Of a stretch of 64,000 nt of DNA, positions 9,099 to 17,308 are shown in pieces (within the stretch, counting starts at the first letter, position 1; each line of letters starts with the position of its first letter). The position numbers and the translations under genes were made by a program. Below the pieces are notes generated by a model. That model searched no databases, was not told the DNA's origin, and was given only the letters and a program-made list of their open reading frames with translations. Location of the stretch: NCBI RefSeq assembly GCF_029633825.1, contig NZ_CP090641.1:1612001-1676000 (forward strand). The letters run 5' to 3'. The DNA is from Burkholderia contaminans (GTDB lineage Bacteria; Pseudomonadota; Gammaproteobacteria; Burkholderiales; Burkholderiaceae).

Positions 9099-10166
9099 TT
9101 AGAACCAATGGCGCAAGCCAATAGCGATTTCTGTTTGGTTTCTCGCCCCTGGGAGTTGGACGTTAGCCGCTCCGCTCGTATGGTTGTAGTCGACTTGGCC
9201 GTACACACTGGTCCTCTTTGAGAAAGCGTACTCCGCTTCCGAAACGAGGGTCCATCGCACGCCGTCATTGCCCGCGAATTTTTGCGCATCGTGAATATTG
9301 TCGTAATAGTACGCTTGACGGAGTAATACGGTTGGGCTCAATTGGTACGATACGCCAGCGAAAAAGCCCTGATCCCGGCGTTCGACGTCCGCGGTGCCGG
9401 ATGGTGCGCCGGTAATGTTCAGCTGTGTATCGGCAAGGCCCGTGCCGTCACGATTATTTTGATATCCCGCATACAGTGTTGCCGGACCGATCGCGTACGT
9501 TAGGCCCAAGCCGAAGATGCGCTGGAGCCCACCGTAGTTGGCGGCCCTGGTTTGTTGATACACGGCGCCGGCTGTCATACTCCCTCCGGCATACATGATT
9601 GCACCGCCAAACTGGGAATTTTGGGCGACGCTTCCCGGCACTCCGCCAACACCGTAAGAAAGCCCTATCCGCACGGGTCCAAGCTCCTTCTCGTAGTACA
9701 TGGCGCTTGGCCGTTTCCCGCTATCCGTGCCAAACCACCAAGCCGTGTTGTAGAAGTTGCCCACCGTGAGCGGATCATAGTTGCTCATGGTGTTGTAGAA
9801 GATCGTGTTGATATTTCCCGCGATTAGCGATCCGAAGCGACCTTTGAGACCAACGTACGCGTATCGGTCGAAAATGAGATTCTTCGATGCCATGGAACCA
9901 TCCTGCGGATTGAAGCCGCTTTCCAGTCGAAAGATCGCACTCGTCCCGCCGCCAAGGTCTTCGTTCCCGAGCAACCCGAACCGACTGTGATTAATCGCAC
10001 CATTACTCATTTCGACCATGTCTCCTCCCTTCGGAGTGGCGTGATTTCTCCATACAAGGCTGGCGTCCACGACACCATAAAGCGTGACGGACGACTGCGC
10101 GCTGGCCAACGAACTTGCCATAAGGGCTGCAATGGAAAAAGCAATGTTTCTATTCCTTATTTTCAT
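9099..10166 (-). CDS. Outer membrane porin, OmpC-like (Burkholderia type)
   Basis: Trimeric general-diffusion porin of 355 residues. The signal peptide ends at ALMASSLASAQS, and the mature protein starts with SSVTLYGVVDASLVW, the typical first beta strand. The chain ends in RHWF, with the C-terminal phenylalanine needed for BAM recognition. Internal hallmarks are NHSRFGLLGNEDLGGG and AIFRLESGF. It lies 189 bp downstream of the ABC-transporter ATPase gene on the same strand and may serve as outer-membrane entry for that system's substrate. Confidence 0.93.
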   Translation of the reverse strand: MKIRNRNIAFSIAALMASSLASAQSSVTLYGVVDASLVWRNHATPKGGDMVEMSNGAINHSRFGLLGNEDLGGGTSAIFRLESGFNPQDGSMASKNLIFDRYAYVGLKGRFGSLIAGNINTIFYNTMSNYDPLTVGNFYNTAWWFGTDSGKRPSAMYYEKELGPVRIGLSYGVGGVPGSVAQNSQFGGAIMYAGGSMTAGAVYQQTRAANYGGLQRIFGLGLTYAIGPATLYAGYQNNRDGTGLADTQLNITGAPSGTADVERRDQGFFAGVSYQLSPTVLLRQAYYYDNIHDAQKFAGNDGVRWTLVSEAEYAFSKRTSVYGQVDYNHTSGAANVQLPGARNQTEIAIGLRHWF

Positions 10167-10322
10167 CGAAAATCTCCAACCTGTTTATCGAGTTTATATT
10201 TATTGATTAGCATGACGAAGTTATACATCCGAATACTTCCGATATCGCCGTGCTTTCCGTCTCAATGACGCAAAACTGGACAACGGAACCGAACCAGTTC
10301 CGATGCAATTGGGTGAAGGAGA

Positions 10323-10338
10323 CGCCCCTGATGGGGCG
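10323..10338 (-). terminator. Weak hairpin after the ABC operon
   Basis: A six-pair stem (CGCCCC and GGGGCG) encloses a TGAT loop just downstream of the ATPase stop codon. No U tract follows, so it could be a weak or Rho-assisted terminator, a processing site, or chance. Confidence 0.25.
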
Positions 10339-10355
10339 CAGGTGCTATGTATTAG

Positions 10356-11099
10356 TTACAGCCTGCCCGCGTCGACGATTTTTTTGAGAAATTCTCTGGT
10401 TCTCGCCTCTACGGGATCGCCGAACAACTGTGAAGGCGGCCCTTTCTCGAGCACACGACCCTGTTCAAGGAAAACAACCTGGTCAGACACTTCCCGAGCG
10501 AACTGCATCTCGTGCGTCGCGAGAATCATGGTCATACCATCCGCTGCCAGGTCGCGGACAATGTTAAGCACTTCGGATACGAGTTCGGGGTCGAGCGCGG
10601 AAGTGATTTCATCCAGAAGCATGGCCTCGGGTCGCATCGCGATAGTACGCATAATCGCAACCCGTTGTTGCTGACCACCTGAGAGCTGATCCGGATAATA
10701 TTCAGCGCGATGCGACAAGTTCACTCGGTCTAACAGTGCGCGAGCACGCTCCCGTGCCGCTCCGACATTCTCCCCCAGCAACTTGACCGGCCCCAACGCC
10801 ACATTGTCCAGCACGGTCATATGGGGAAAGAGATTGTAGGACTGAAATACCATACCGACCCGCTTGCGCAATCGATTGACGTCGACGCCCGGGCCGGATA
10901 CGACGTCGCCGCCGATTAGAACCTTGCCGGTGTCGATGGTCTCAAGCGCATTGATGCAACGAAGGAGGGTCGACTTCCCGCAACCTGATGCGCCGATTAA
11001 CGTAACAACCTGATGCTTCTCGATATTAAGGTCGATTCCGCGAAGCACTTCGTGTTCGCCATACCGCTTTTTTAAGTCGACAAGTTCGATGAATGACAT
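10356..11099 (-). CDS. Polar amino acid ABC transporter, ATP-binding subunit
   Basis: Cytoplasmic ATPase of 247 residues of the GlnQ/HisP type. Walker A is GASGCGKSTLLRC, the Q-loop lies in VGMVFQSYNLFPHMTVL, the ABC signature is LSGGQQQRV, Walker B is AMLLDEITSALDPE, and the switch histidine is in LATHEM. Its ATG overlaps the permease stop by one base (TAATG), which indicates translational coupling. Last gene of the hydrolase-SBP-permease-ATPase operon. Confidence 0.95.
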   Translation of the reverse strand: MSFIELVDLKKRYGEHEVLRGIDLNIEKHQVVTLIGASGCGKSTLLRCINALETIDTGKVLIGGDVVSGPGVDVNRLRKRVGMVFQSYNLFPHMTVLDNVALGPVKLLGENVGAARERARALLDRVNLSHRAEYYPDQLSGGQQQRVAIMRTIAMRPEAMLLDEITSALDPELVSEVLNIVRDLAADGMTMILATHEMQFAREVSDQVVFLEQGRVLEKGPPSQLFGDPVEARTREFLKKIVDAGRL

Positions 11100-12214
11100 T
11101 ATTTACCCTTCTGGCGACGAGTTGAGCTTCGCGCAAGCATCCAGTCGACGAAGCGAGTTTGAGGTATCGTGACCATTACAAACAATGCAGCCACCACGGT
11201 GACCGACGACAGATTGAAGTTGCTCGACGCATAAAATTTCGCTTGATTGAATGCATCGACGGTTCCAATGATGTTGACCAGAGAGGTGTCCTTTTGCAGT
11301 GCGATGAATCCGCCAAGCAGCGGCGGAATGACACGTCGCACTGCTTGAGGAAGAATCACGTACCTCAACGTTTGGCCGTACGAGAACCCGAGCGAACGCG
11401 TCGAAGACCACTGTGAAGGATGGATGGACTCAATGCCGGCTCTATATGTCTCCGCAGCATATGCACTGAATGTCATCGTTAAGGCAAAGATCGCATACCA
11501 TTCCGGCGACAAGTCACTTAGAAGCGGGATCTTCGCCAACGGAAGACCAAAGCCAACCAGGTAGAGGACAATGATGGCCGGAACTGCCCGCATAATGTCG
11601 ATATATGCAATCGCCAACGCCCTAACCGGTGCTCCGGCCCGACCTGGAATCATCCGCATCACAGCGAGCACAAGTCCTAATACGAGCACCAGCGCCTGCG
11701 AAACGAGGGCCATCCATATGTTGACACCGAAGGCTCTCAACACATCGAGGAAGCATTCCTTGATGACATCAATGCGTAGAAACGTTTTCTGAATGCTGCC
11801 GTCATTGATTGTCATGAACAAACCGAACATAAGAACGATCAAATATGTCAGGTTCAGGCCAAACGAAATAAGTGCATCCTGCTTCGCGCCGTCGGCGCTT
11901 GCACGGGCTGCCAGGATATCGTTACGGCGCGCCTCGCGTTGAGCCTTGAGAGACAAGCGCAACGCAGCGACGCTATACCAGAGGGACACAGCGGCAGCAA
12001 CTACGCCGACCGAGCTGATTGCAAGTCCGATAACGTTGCCGGCCCCTTTGTGTGCAGAGGTCACCGTGAGGGCGCCGCCGATAGTTGCGATCAGCAGTAA
12101 CAATGCCAACGATGCCGCGATTGCCGCGATTGAAAGCGGCAGGCTCTTGGGCGCCGGACTCAACGTGTCTCTGCCGACAAACGCGTTCGAAGTTTCACTC
12201 ACGATGTTCATCAA
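11099..12214 (-). CDS. Polar amino acid ABC transporter permease with long N-terminal membrane extension
   Basis: HisM/GlnP-type permease. The conserved core (residues about 155-360) contains the EAA-loop region SLGFSYGQTLRYVILPQAVRR, which contacts the ATPase. At 371 residues it is about 140 longer than the usual 220-residue subunit. The extra N-terminal part has two strongly hydrophobic helices (from SIAAIAASLALLLLIATIGG and GNVIGLAISSVGVVAAAVS), a charged linker (LKAQREARRNDILAAR) and a third helix. The start overlaps the SBP stop by ATGA. It is the only permease gene here, so it probably acts as a homodimer. Confidence 0.92.
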   Translation of the reverse strand: MMNIVSETSNAFVGRDTLSPAPKSLPLSIAAIAASLALLLLIATIGGALTVTSAHKGAGNVIGLAISSVGVVAAAVSLWYSVAALRLSLKAQREARRNDILAARASADGAKQDALISFGLNLTYLIVLMFGLFMTINDGSIQKTFLRIDVIKECFLDVLRAFGVNIWMALVSQALVLVLGLVLAVMRMIPGRAGAPVRALAIAYIDIMRAVPAIIVLYLVGFGLPLAKIPLLSDLSPEWYAIFALTMTFSAYAAETYRAGIESIHPSQWSSTRSLGFSYGQTLRYVILPQAVRRVIPPLLGGFIALQKDTSLVNIIGTVDAFNQAKFYASSNFNLSSVTVVAALFVMVTIPQTRFVDWMLARSSTRRQKGK

Positions 12215-13083
12215 CGTACGCTCCAGAAAGATATCTGGGATGGGTCAACGCCGAACCTCGGTTGAAGGTATGTAGCCGAGAGCTTTTTGAGCGTACCGTC
12301 CGATGCGAGTGAACCGATCACCGTATCGACGGGCTGCGTGTTGACCGAACCACGCGGGGTGATCACGCCATAACCCTGATCCACTCTAAATTGCCCGGGT
12401 ACATGTACTACCCCATTTGACGCCTTGGCTTGCGTCAGCGCGAGCGTGGTATCGGTCACGATCGCATCGACCTGTCCTGCCATCAGGGCAGTGAACATGT
12501 CTTCCTGGGATTGGTAAACACTAACCTTCGTCTGCGGCTTGAGGACGTTTGCGACCCAATCCGAGCCGACGTTGCCTTGAAGCACGCCGATACGCTTGTT
12601 CCTGATGTTGCCTTCGGTAACGCCCCCGGAGACCTTCGTTGCAACACCAAGATTGGAAGTGAAGTACGGGCGAGAAAAGTTGAATACTTTCTTTCTCGGT
12701 TCGGTAATGGTTGTCGACGCAATCGCTACGTCATACCCGGTCGCCATCCCGGAAAAGAACTGCGCGGGACTGATGTTCTTGATCCTGATACGGTGAAGTC
12801 CCGCACGCGATGCGATGTTGGCAGCAAGGCAGTACTCGAATCCTCCGTTGATGGTATCCGGCGACATCCCGTTCCACCAACCCGGGTTAGGCAAGATGGT
12901 TGCCACCGTCAGCGAATCTTTCTCGATCGTTTGCAGCTTTGTATCTTGCTGCGCGCTTGTAATCTCGCAGGTTCCGAACGAGGACGAAGTCTGAGCCTGA
13001 CTACCTGCGATCGCCGGTGTAACGACGGTTGCAGTCGTTATAAGCATCCACGTAGCGGCTGCATTCGAAAATTTGTACTTCAT
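12211..13083 (-). CDS. Polar amino acid ABC transporter substrate-binding protein
   Basis: Periplasmic solute-binding protein, family 3, 290 residues. An N-terminal signal peptide (hydrophobic stretch WMLITTATVVTPAIAGS) precedes the two-lobe domain. SBP-3 features include FEYCLAANIASRAGLHRIRI, AIASTTITEPRKKVFNFSRPY and MAGQVDAIVTDTTLAL. It lies 17 bp after the C26 hydrolase gene and overlaps the permease by 4 bp, so it belongs to one operon. The hydrolase suggests a gamma-glutamyl compound as ligand; this is inference. Confidence 0.92.
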   Translation of the reverse strand: MKYKFSNAAATWMLITTATVVTPAIAGSQAQTSSSFGTCEITSAQQDTKLQTIEKDSLTVATILPNPGWWNGMSPDTINGGFEYCLAANIASRAGLHRIRIKNISPAQFFSGMATGYDVAIASTTITEPRKKVFNFSRPYFTSNLGVATKVSGGVTEGNIRNKRIGVLQGNVGSDWVANVLKPQTKVSVYQSQEDMFTALMAGQVDAIVTDTTLALTQAKASNGVVHVPGQFRVDQGYGVITPRGSVNTQPVDTVIGSLASDGTLKKLSATYLQPRFGVDPSQISFWSVR

Positions 13084-13100
13084 ATGTCATCCTTAATAAG

Positions 13101-13862
13101 TCAACCGGAAATTCGCGAGCGATAGTTCGAACACTCACGATCCAGAGCGGAAAATAGCAGCTCCAATTGCGCCTGGTCGGCACCGGGGTATTCCGGATGC
13201 CATTGCACGCCTAGCCCCCATTGATCGCCCGCAATCTCGATCGCTTCAGTGATGCCATCCGGCGCGACGGCTGAAACGACAAGGTTTTCTCCGAGCTCAT
13301 GAACGGCCTGGTGATGTGCGGAATGAACGATGATCTGGTCAGTGCGGTAGATCAGCCCCAGCTTGCTATCAGGCAGAATCCGTACGCTATGCGTGATGAA
13401 CTGCGTGTTGTTTGCAGATACATTGTGAATGGACTGCGTGCCAACGTCCTGCAGAAGCGAGCCGCCGAGCGCAACGTTCAAAATTTGCATTCCCCGGCAA
13501 ATGCCCAGGAATGGCATCGAACGATTCATCGCCGCGCGAACGAGCCTGATCTCGAAATCATCAGCTCGCGGGTTGATCCCATATGAGCACGGATGCAAGG
13601 TGTCGTCACCATAATTTCCGGGGTGAACGTCGCTGCCGCCGAGCACGACAAGTCCGTCATACTCGCTGACAAGATCAGCGGGATCTCTTGAAGAATGAGC
13701 GGCGTCCACCATGCCTGCCTCGAGGCCAGCGCTGGCCAGTCTCGAAACGGTGTGGTCCGCCAAGGTGCGGAGCGCCAAGTTCAGTTCTGGCGCAGCGAGC
13801 TCAGAGTCCATGACACAGGACACTAAGACGCGAGCGGGCACTTTTTTAGCAACTTCTGACAT
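13101..13862 (-). CDS. Peptidase C26 / gamma-glutamyl-GABA hydrolase-like protein
   Basis: Class I glutamine-amidotransferase-fold hydrolase of the PuuD group, 253 residues. The nucleophile elbow is FLGICRGMQILNVALGG, with catalytic Cys in GICRG, and the His-Glu pair is in QWHPEYP near the C-terminus. GGSDVHPGNYG is the oxyanion-side loop typical of PuuD relatives. Such enzymes hydrolyse gamma-glutamyl amides, for example gamma-glutamyl-GABA. It is the first gene of an operon with an amino-acid ABC transporter and faces a FadR-type regulator. Confidence 0.88.
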   Translation of the reverse strand: MSEVAKKVPARVLVSCVMDSELAAPELNLALRTLADHTVSRLASAGLEAGMVDAAHSSRDPADLVSEYDGLVVLGGSDVHPGNYGDDTLHPCSYGINPRADDFEIRLVRAAMNRSMPFLGICRGMQILNVALGGSLLQDVGTQSIHNVSANNTQFITHSVRILPDSKLGLIYRTDQIIVHSAHHQAVHELGENLVVSAVAPDGITEAIEIAGDQWGLGVQWHPEYPGADQAQLELLFSALDRECSNYRSRISG

Positions 13863-13894
13863 AAGGAGTACAATTGAGTGTCGACTGTAAAACT

Positions 13895-13912
13895 ATAACA
13901 CCTAGAGGTTAT
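13895..13912. promoter_or_regulatory. Imperfect palindrome at the FadR-type regulator start
   Basis: ATAAC and GTTAT arms enclose a central CCTAGAG-like core; 14 of 18 positions are symmetric. It overlaps the ATG of the divergent regulator gene and lies 33-50 bp from the C26 hydrolase start. The regulator probably binds here to control both directions. Confidence 0.4.
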
Positions 13913-14633
13913 GGAAAAAAAAGCTTTCGCATCCACACTTACCCCTATCGCGGGGCAGAGTGCACCCGAAACAATCGTGCGCAAGGTGACCGAAAGCATC
14001 ACCACCGGTGAGTTTCGGCCAGGCGACAAGTTGCCTCGGGAGGAAGAACTCGCCCGCACGTTCGGGGTGGCACCCATGACGCTTCGCACCGCACTCGCAT
14101 CACTGCGCGAACTCGGGCTTGTCGTGACAACACGCGGGCGGTTTGGCGGTAGTTACATTGCAGAAAATGTGGGCCAGCGCTTGCGGGAAGTGGCGGGAGC
14201 AAACACATTCACGCAGAGTGAACTCCGAAGTCTTACCGACTGGCGCCGCGCAATATCCGGAGAGGCCTGCTTCCTTGCGGCCGAACGCGGCAGCGAGAGA
14301 GACATCCGGAGGATTGAAGAGGCGGCTCGACGGTTTGACGCGGAGCCCACCGACGTACCGGCAAGACGCATGGCCGACGCACACCTCCATACCTTGATAG
14401 CGGAAGCCGCCAAGTCTCCCGACCTGTTACGCGAGGAGGTAGAAATACAAGCGCAGATGAACCGTCTTATCATGCCGCTGCCCCTCATTACACCGGTGAA
14501 AGGAACGCTTTCCTTTGAACATCGGCGATTGGTGTCGGCCATTGCCGCGCGGGACGCTGACGGCGCAAGACGAGAGATGATTGCACACGTTGAATCAACG
14601 TTCGAATGGTGCAAACCACTCTTGGGTTGTTGA
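13911..14633 (+). CDS. GntR family regulator, FadR subfamily (FCD domain)
   Basis: A 240-residue regulator. The winged helix-turn-helix occupies about residues 20-85 (GDKLPREEELARTFGVAPMT, then LVVTTRGRFGGSYI). The all-helical FCD effector domain follows, with SELRSLTDWRRAISGEACFL and the metal-ligand-like MADAHLHTLIAEA. It is divergent from the C26-ABC operon and the likely local regulator of it. The ATG at 13911 is the only in-frame start because a stop lies 5 codons upstream; its ribosome site (AGAGG) is unusually close. Confidence 0.9.
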   Translation: MEKKAFASTLTPIAGQSAPETIVRKVTESITTGEFRPGDKLPREEELARTFGVAPMTLRTALASLRELGLVVTTRGRFGGSYIAENVGQRLREVAGANTFTQSELRSLTDWRRAISGEACFLAAERGSERDIRRIEEAARRFDAEPTDVPARRMADAHLHTLIAEAAKSPDLLREEVEIQAQMNRLIMPLPLITPVKGTLSFEHRRLVSAIAARDADGARREMIAHVESTFEWCKPLLGC

Positions 14634-14753
14634 CATCGTCACGCTTGCAGATTGCGCCAGATCCGGTCGTGCGTTCGCCTGCCGAAATCCATGTGCGGCA
14701 GTTCGAATCATTCGAACCGCCCCGTGTTGAATGACGTCGCTCGGCGCGGCGAC

Positions 14754-15887
14754 TCAGAAGGTATGCATCATGGCGACGCGGGACACGACTTGATGCGAGT
14801 TCGAGGAAACGCCAGCTGAACCGACAATGAATGCGTTGTCGAGCACGGTGCCGGTCGCACCCGACACCTTTTGATACACCGCTTGTGCATAGAGCACGGT
14901 TCGCTTGGACAGCGAGTAGGAGGCCATGACGCCCCCTTCGTTCCAGTGAATGGACGACGCGCCCCCGCCGCTGCTCACACTGGCGCGCGTATAGGTATAC
15001 ATCCCGCCGACGGAAAAGGCAGGCGATATATCGTACTTTACGTTCCCTTCGACGTTGTCGAACCTGGTGCTTCCGTTGCTCGTTCCCAGGTCGCCAACCC
15101 ATATCGAGCTTGCCGGCCGAGACACACTCGTATGCGTGTACACGAGCCCCAGCGTCGCAGGCCCAATGCCGTAGTTTGCGCCGATGCCATAAATCTTTTG
15201 GTTCCCCGCGACAAATCCTGCGTCGTCGGTGGTAAGGGCACCGGTCTGAGATGCCCCCGGAGACGAGAGGTCTGCATAAATTGCCCCGACGGTCAGCGTG
15301 TCATACGTGTATTTGATGCCCGCCATCACCGCTCGATTCAGTGCAAAGCCACCGGCCTGGTTACTGAAACCGTACATCGCAGTGGCGGAGAAACCACCGT
15401 AAGTGCCAGACGTGTACTTGACGGCGTTGTCGACGTGAAATGTCGCGTCCGTATTGTCATTGTCCAGGGGGTGAGAGAAAAGCGTTCCCGCCCAGTTGCC
15501 GTTGGCCGTCAGCGGACCCAGCACATCCGTAATGGAGTCGAACTGGCGACCCAGCGTCAGCGATCCCAACGCGTCCGATTGCAGACCCACGTATGCGTTG
15601 TAGCCGAAGAGCCGCCCTCCGTACGACAGCCGACCGTTGTTGATATCGAAGCCGTTGTCGAGTTGAAAGATGCCATGCAGGCCGCCGCCAAGTTCTTCGC
15701 TGCCTTTCAGCCCGAACCGGCTGACGCCGAGGTCGGCGGTCGACATCTGGTATGCCTTTGCTCCGCCAGCGTTGTTGGTGAAGTTCAGGCCTTCGTCGAG
15801 AACCCCATAGAGGGTAACGCTACCTTGTGCGCTGGCGACAGTCGAAAAGATGAACGTGGCGGCGGCGACTGACAGAGACTTTTGCAT
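14754..15887 (-). CDS. Outer membrane porin, OmpC-like (Burkholderia type)
   Basis: Second general porin in the window, 377 residues. The signal peptide ends at FSTVASAQ, the first strand is GSVTLYGVLDEGLNFT, GVSRFGLKGSEELGGGLHGI is the typical segment after strand 2, and the chain ends MMHTF with the terminal aromatic. It is not closely similar to the porin at 9099-10166 and stands alone after the FadR-type gene, convergent with it. Probably substrate-selective for one of the adjacent uptake systems. Confidence 0.93.
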   Translation of the reverse strand: MQKSLSVAAATFIFSTVASAQGSVTLYGVLDEGLNFTNNAGGAKAYQMSTADLGVSRFGLKGSEELGGGLHGIFQLDNGFDINNGRLSYGGRLFGYNAYVGLQSDALGSLTLGRQFDSITDVLGPLTANGNWAGTLFSHPLDNDNTDATFHVDNAVKYTSGTYGGFSATAMYGFSNQAGGFALNRAVMAGIKYTYDTLTVGAIYADLSSPGASQTGALTTDDAGFVAGNQKIYGIGANYGIGPATLGLVYTHTSVSRPASSIWVGDLGTSNGSTRFDNVEGNVKYDISPAFSVGGMYTYTRASVSSGGGASSIHWNEGGVMASYSLSKRTVLYAQAVYQKVSGATGTVLDNAFIVGSAGVSSNSHQVVSRVAMMHTF

Positions 15888-16344
15888 GAAGTACCTATTA
15901 CGAGAGTGAAGTAATTGAAGACAGACTTCCGTTCGGACCTGTTTCGTGACGGCCCTAGTCGTGGCAGTGCACGATCACACTTTTCGTTGTCCTATATGAA
16001 ACATGCTGCATCTCGAAGAAACGGGTTGTCCGCGAACGCCGGCGGCCAACCGCTGCCGTCTGTGTAACCTACAAGAGCAGGAACAATGCCAATCACGCGC
16101 CGACATCGCTTTTTTCCGTCGAATCAGCACGTTAGCGAATCAGCGTAGGCGATTTCCCCTACTGCCGAGGTGATGCAGAACTGCGGCACCCGTGATGCAG
16201 TGATGCAGCTCTGCCATCAGAGCCCACCCATGTGTCGACACACGCGACAGCGACTCACATGCCTTCATTTGCGAATATCCGGCGGCTGGGTATCATGTGA
16301 ACCACTCCGCCACGATTGACCAGGTGCAAAAGAAGAACGCTCGC
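15888..16344. other. Intergenic region between porin and LysR genes
   Basis: Noncoding as far as can be judged. It must hold the divergent promoters of the porin and the LysR gene. The visible structure is three copies of TGATGCAG at 16171-16208. A GTG at 16297 would extend the LysR protein by 16 residues. Confidence 0.5.
16170..16208 (+). repeat. Three direct copies of TGATGCAG
   Basis: TGATGCAG occurs at 16171-16178, 16193-16200 and 16201-16208; the first two are preceded by G. The repeats lie about 140-175 bp before the LysR start and about 285-320 bp before the divergent porin. They may be regulator half-sites, or a small chance duplication. Confidence 0.4.
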
Positions 16345-17244
16345 ATGGACCTACGACAGCTTCGATACTTCGTGACCGTTGCCGAACAACTGCACTTCGC
16401 GAATGCTGCGGAAACGCTTGACATCGCTCCGTCTGCGCTGAGCATGCAAATACTCGCGCTTGAAAAGGAGCTCGGCGTAAAGCTGCTGATAAGGACGAAG
16501 CGCTCGGTCACCCTGAATGCAGCGGGTCTGTTGTTCCTGCAAGAGGCCAGACAGACGCTCGCTGCAGCCGAGAACGCGAAGCGCGTTGCGATGATGGCCG
16601 GGCGTGGACAACTTGGTGCGCTGGAAATCGGATATGTGATTTCCGCGGCATGCGCCGGCGTCGTACAGCGGTTACTGACGAGCCATGCCGAGCGCTATCC
16701 GCAGGTGCGAACCGGACTACATTCGCTGGATAGCCCGGCTCAAATTCAACGACTCCATCAACGGGACCTCGATGCGTGCATTGTGCGAACGGCCGCAGGC
16801 AACCGCGAAGAAGTCGACCAGATTCTCTTGTTGAGAGAAAGGCTGGTCGTCGCTTTACCGCAAGCCCATCGGCTCGCAGAACAGGAAGCGATACACGCGG
16901 CAGATCTCGCCGACGAGACCTTCACGGCGCCTCAATTCGAGCGAGACATCGGCTTTGCCCGTCATCTTCTCGCAATCGGTCGAGACGCCGGTTTTACACC
17001 GAGGATTGAGCTCCAGACGAAGGACTTCCTCACAGCTCTCGTGCATGTCGCGTCCGCCCACGGCGTGGCAATCGTGCCGGAGAGTATCGGAAACATCAGG
17101 CTTCCTGGCTTGGTGTTTCGCCAATTGCTGGACGTCCAGGACGATTCAGAGTTGTATCTCGTCTTGCGCAGGAATGACCAATCGCCGTTAGTCGCGAGCC
17201 TGCGGGACATCGCCATTCGAATGGGTGGGACGCGAGTCGAATAG
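16345..17244 (+). CDS. LysR family transcriptional regulator
   Basis: A 299-residue LysR regulator. The helix-turn-helix starts at DLRQLRYFVTVAEQLHFANA and includes PSALSMQILALEKELG. The effector-binding domain contains LHSLDSPAQIQRLHQRDLDA and HGVAIVPES. The ATG at 16345 places the protein start as in most family members; the upstream GTG at 16297 is possible but less usual. It converges on the lhgO gene with 64 bp between, so it is a candidate regulator of the glutarate genes, although the binding target cannot be read from position alone. Confidence 0.9.
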   Translation: MDLRQLRYFVTVAEQLHFANAAETLDIAPSALSMQILALEKELGVKLLIRTKRSVTLNAAGLLFLQEARQTLAAAENAKRVAMMAGRGQLGALEIGYVISAACAGVVQRLLTSHAERYPQVRTGLHSLDSPAQIQRLHQRDLDACIVRTAAGNREEVDQILLLRERLVVALPQAHRLAEQEAIHAADLADETFTAPQFERDIGFARHLLAIGRDAGFTPRIELQTKDFLTALVHVASAHGVAIVPESIGNIRLPGLVFRQLLDVQDDSELYLVLRRNDQSPLVASLRDIAIRMGGTRVE

Positions 17245-17308
17245 CGACGAAAGGCCGCCAGAGCCCCCCCTCCGTCCGAAATATCATCTGATGCACGCTT
17301 CCGTCGCC

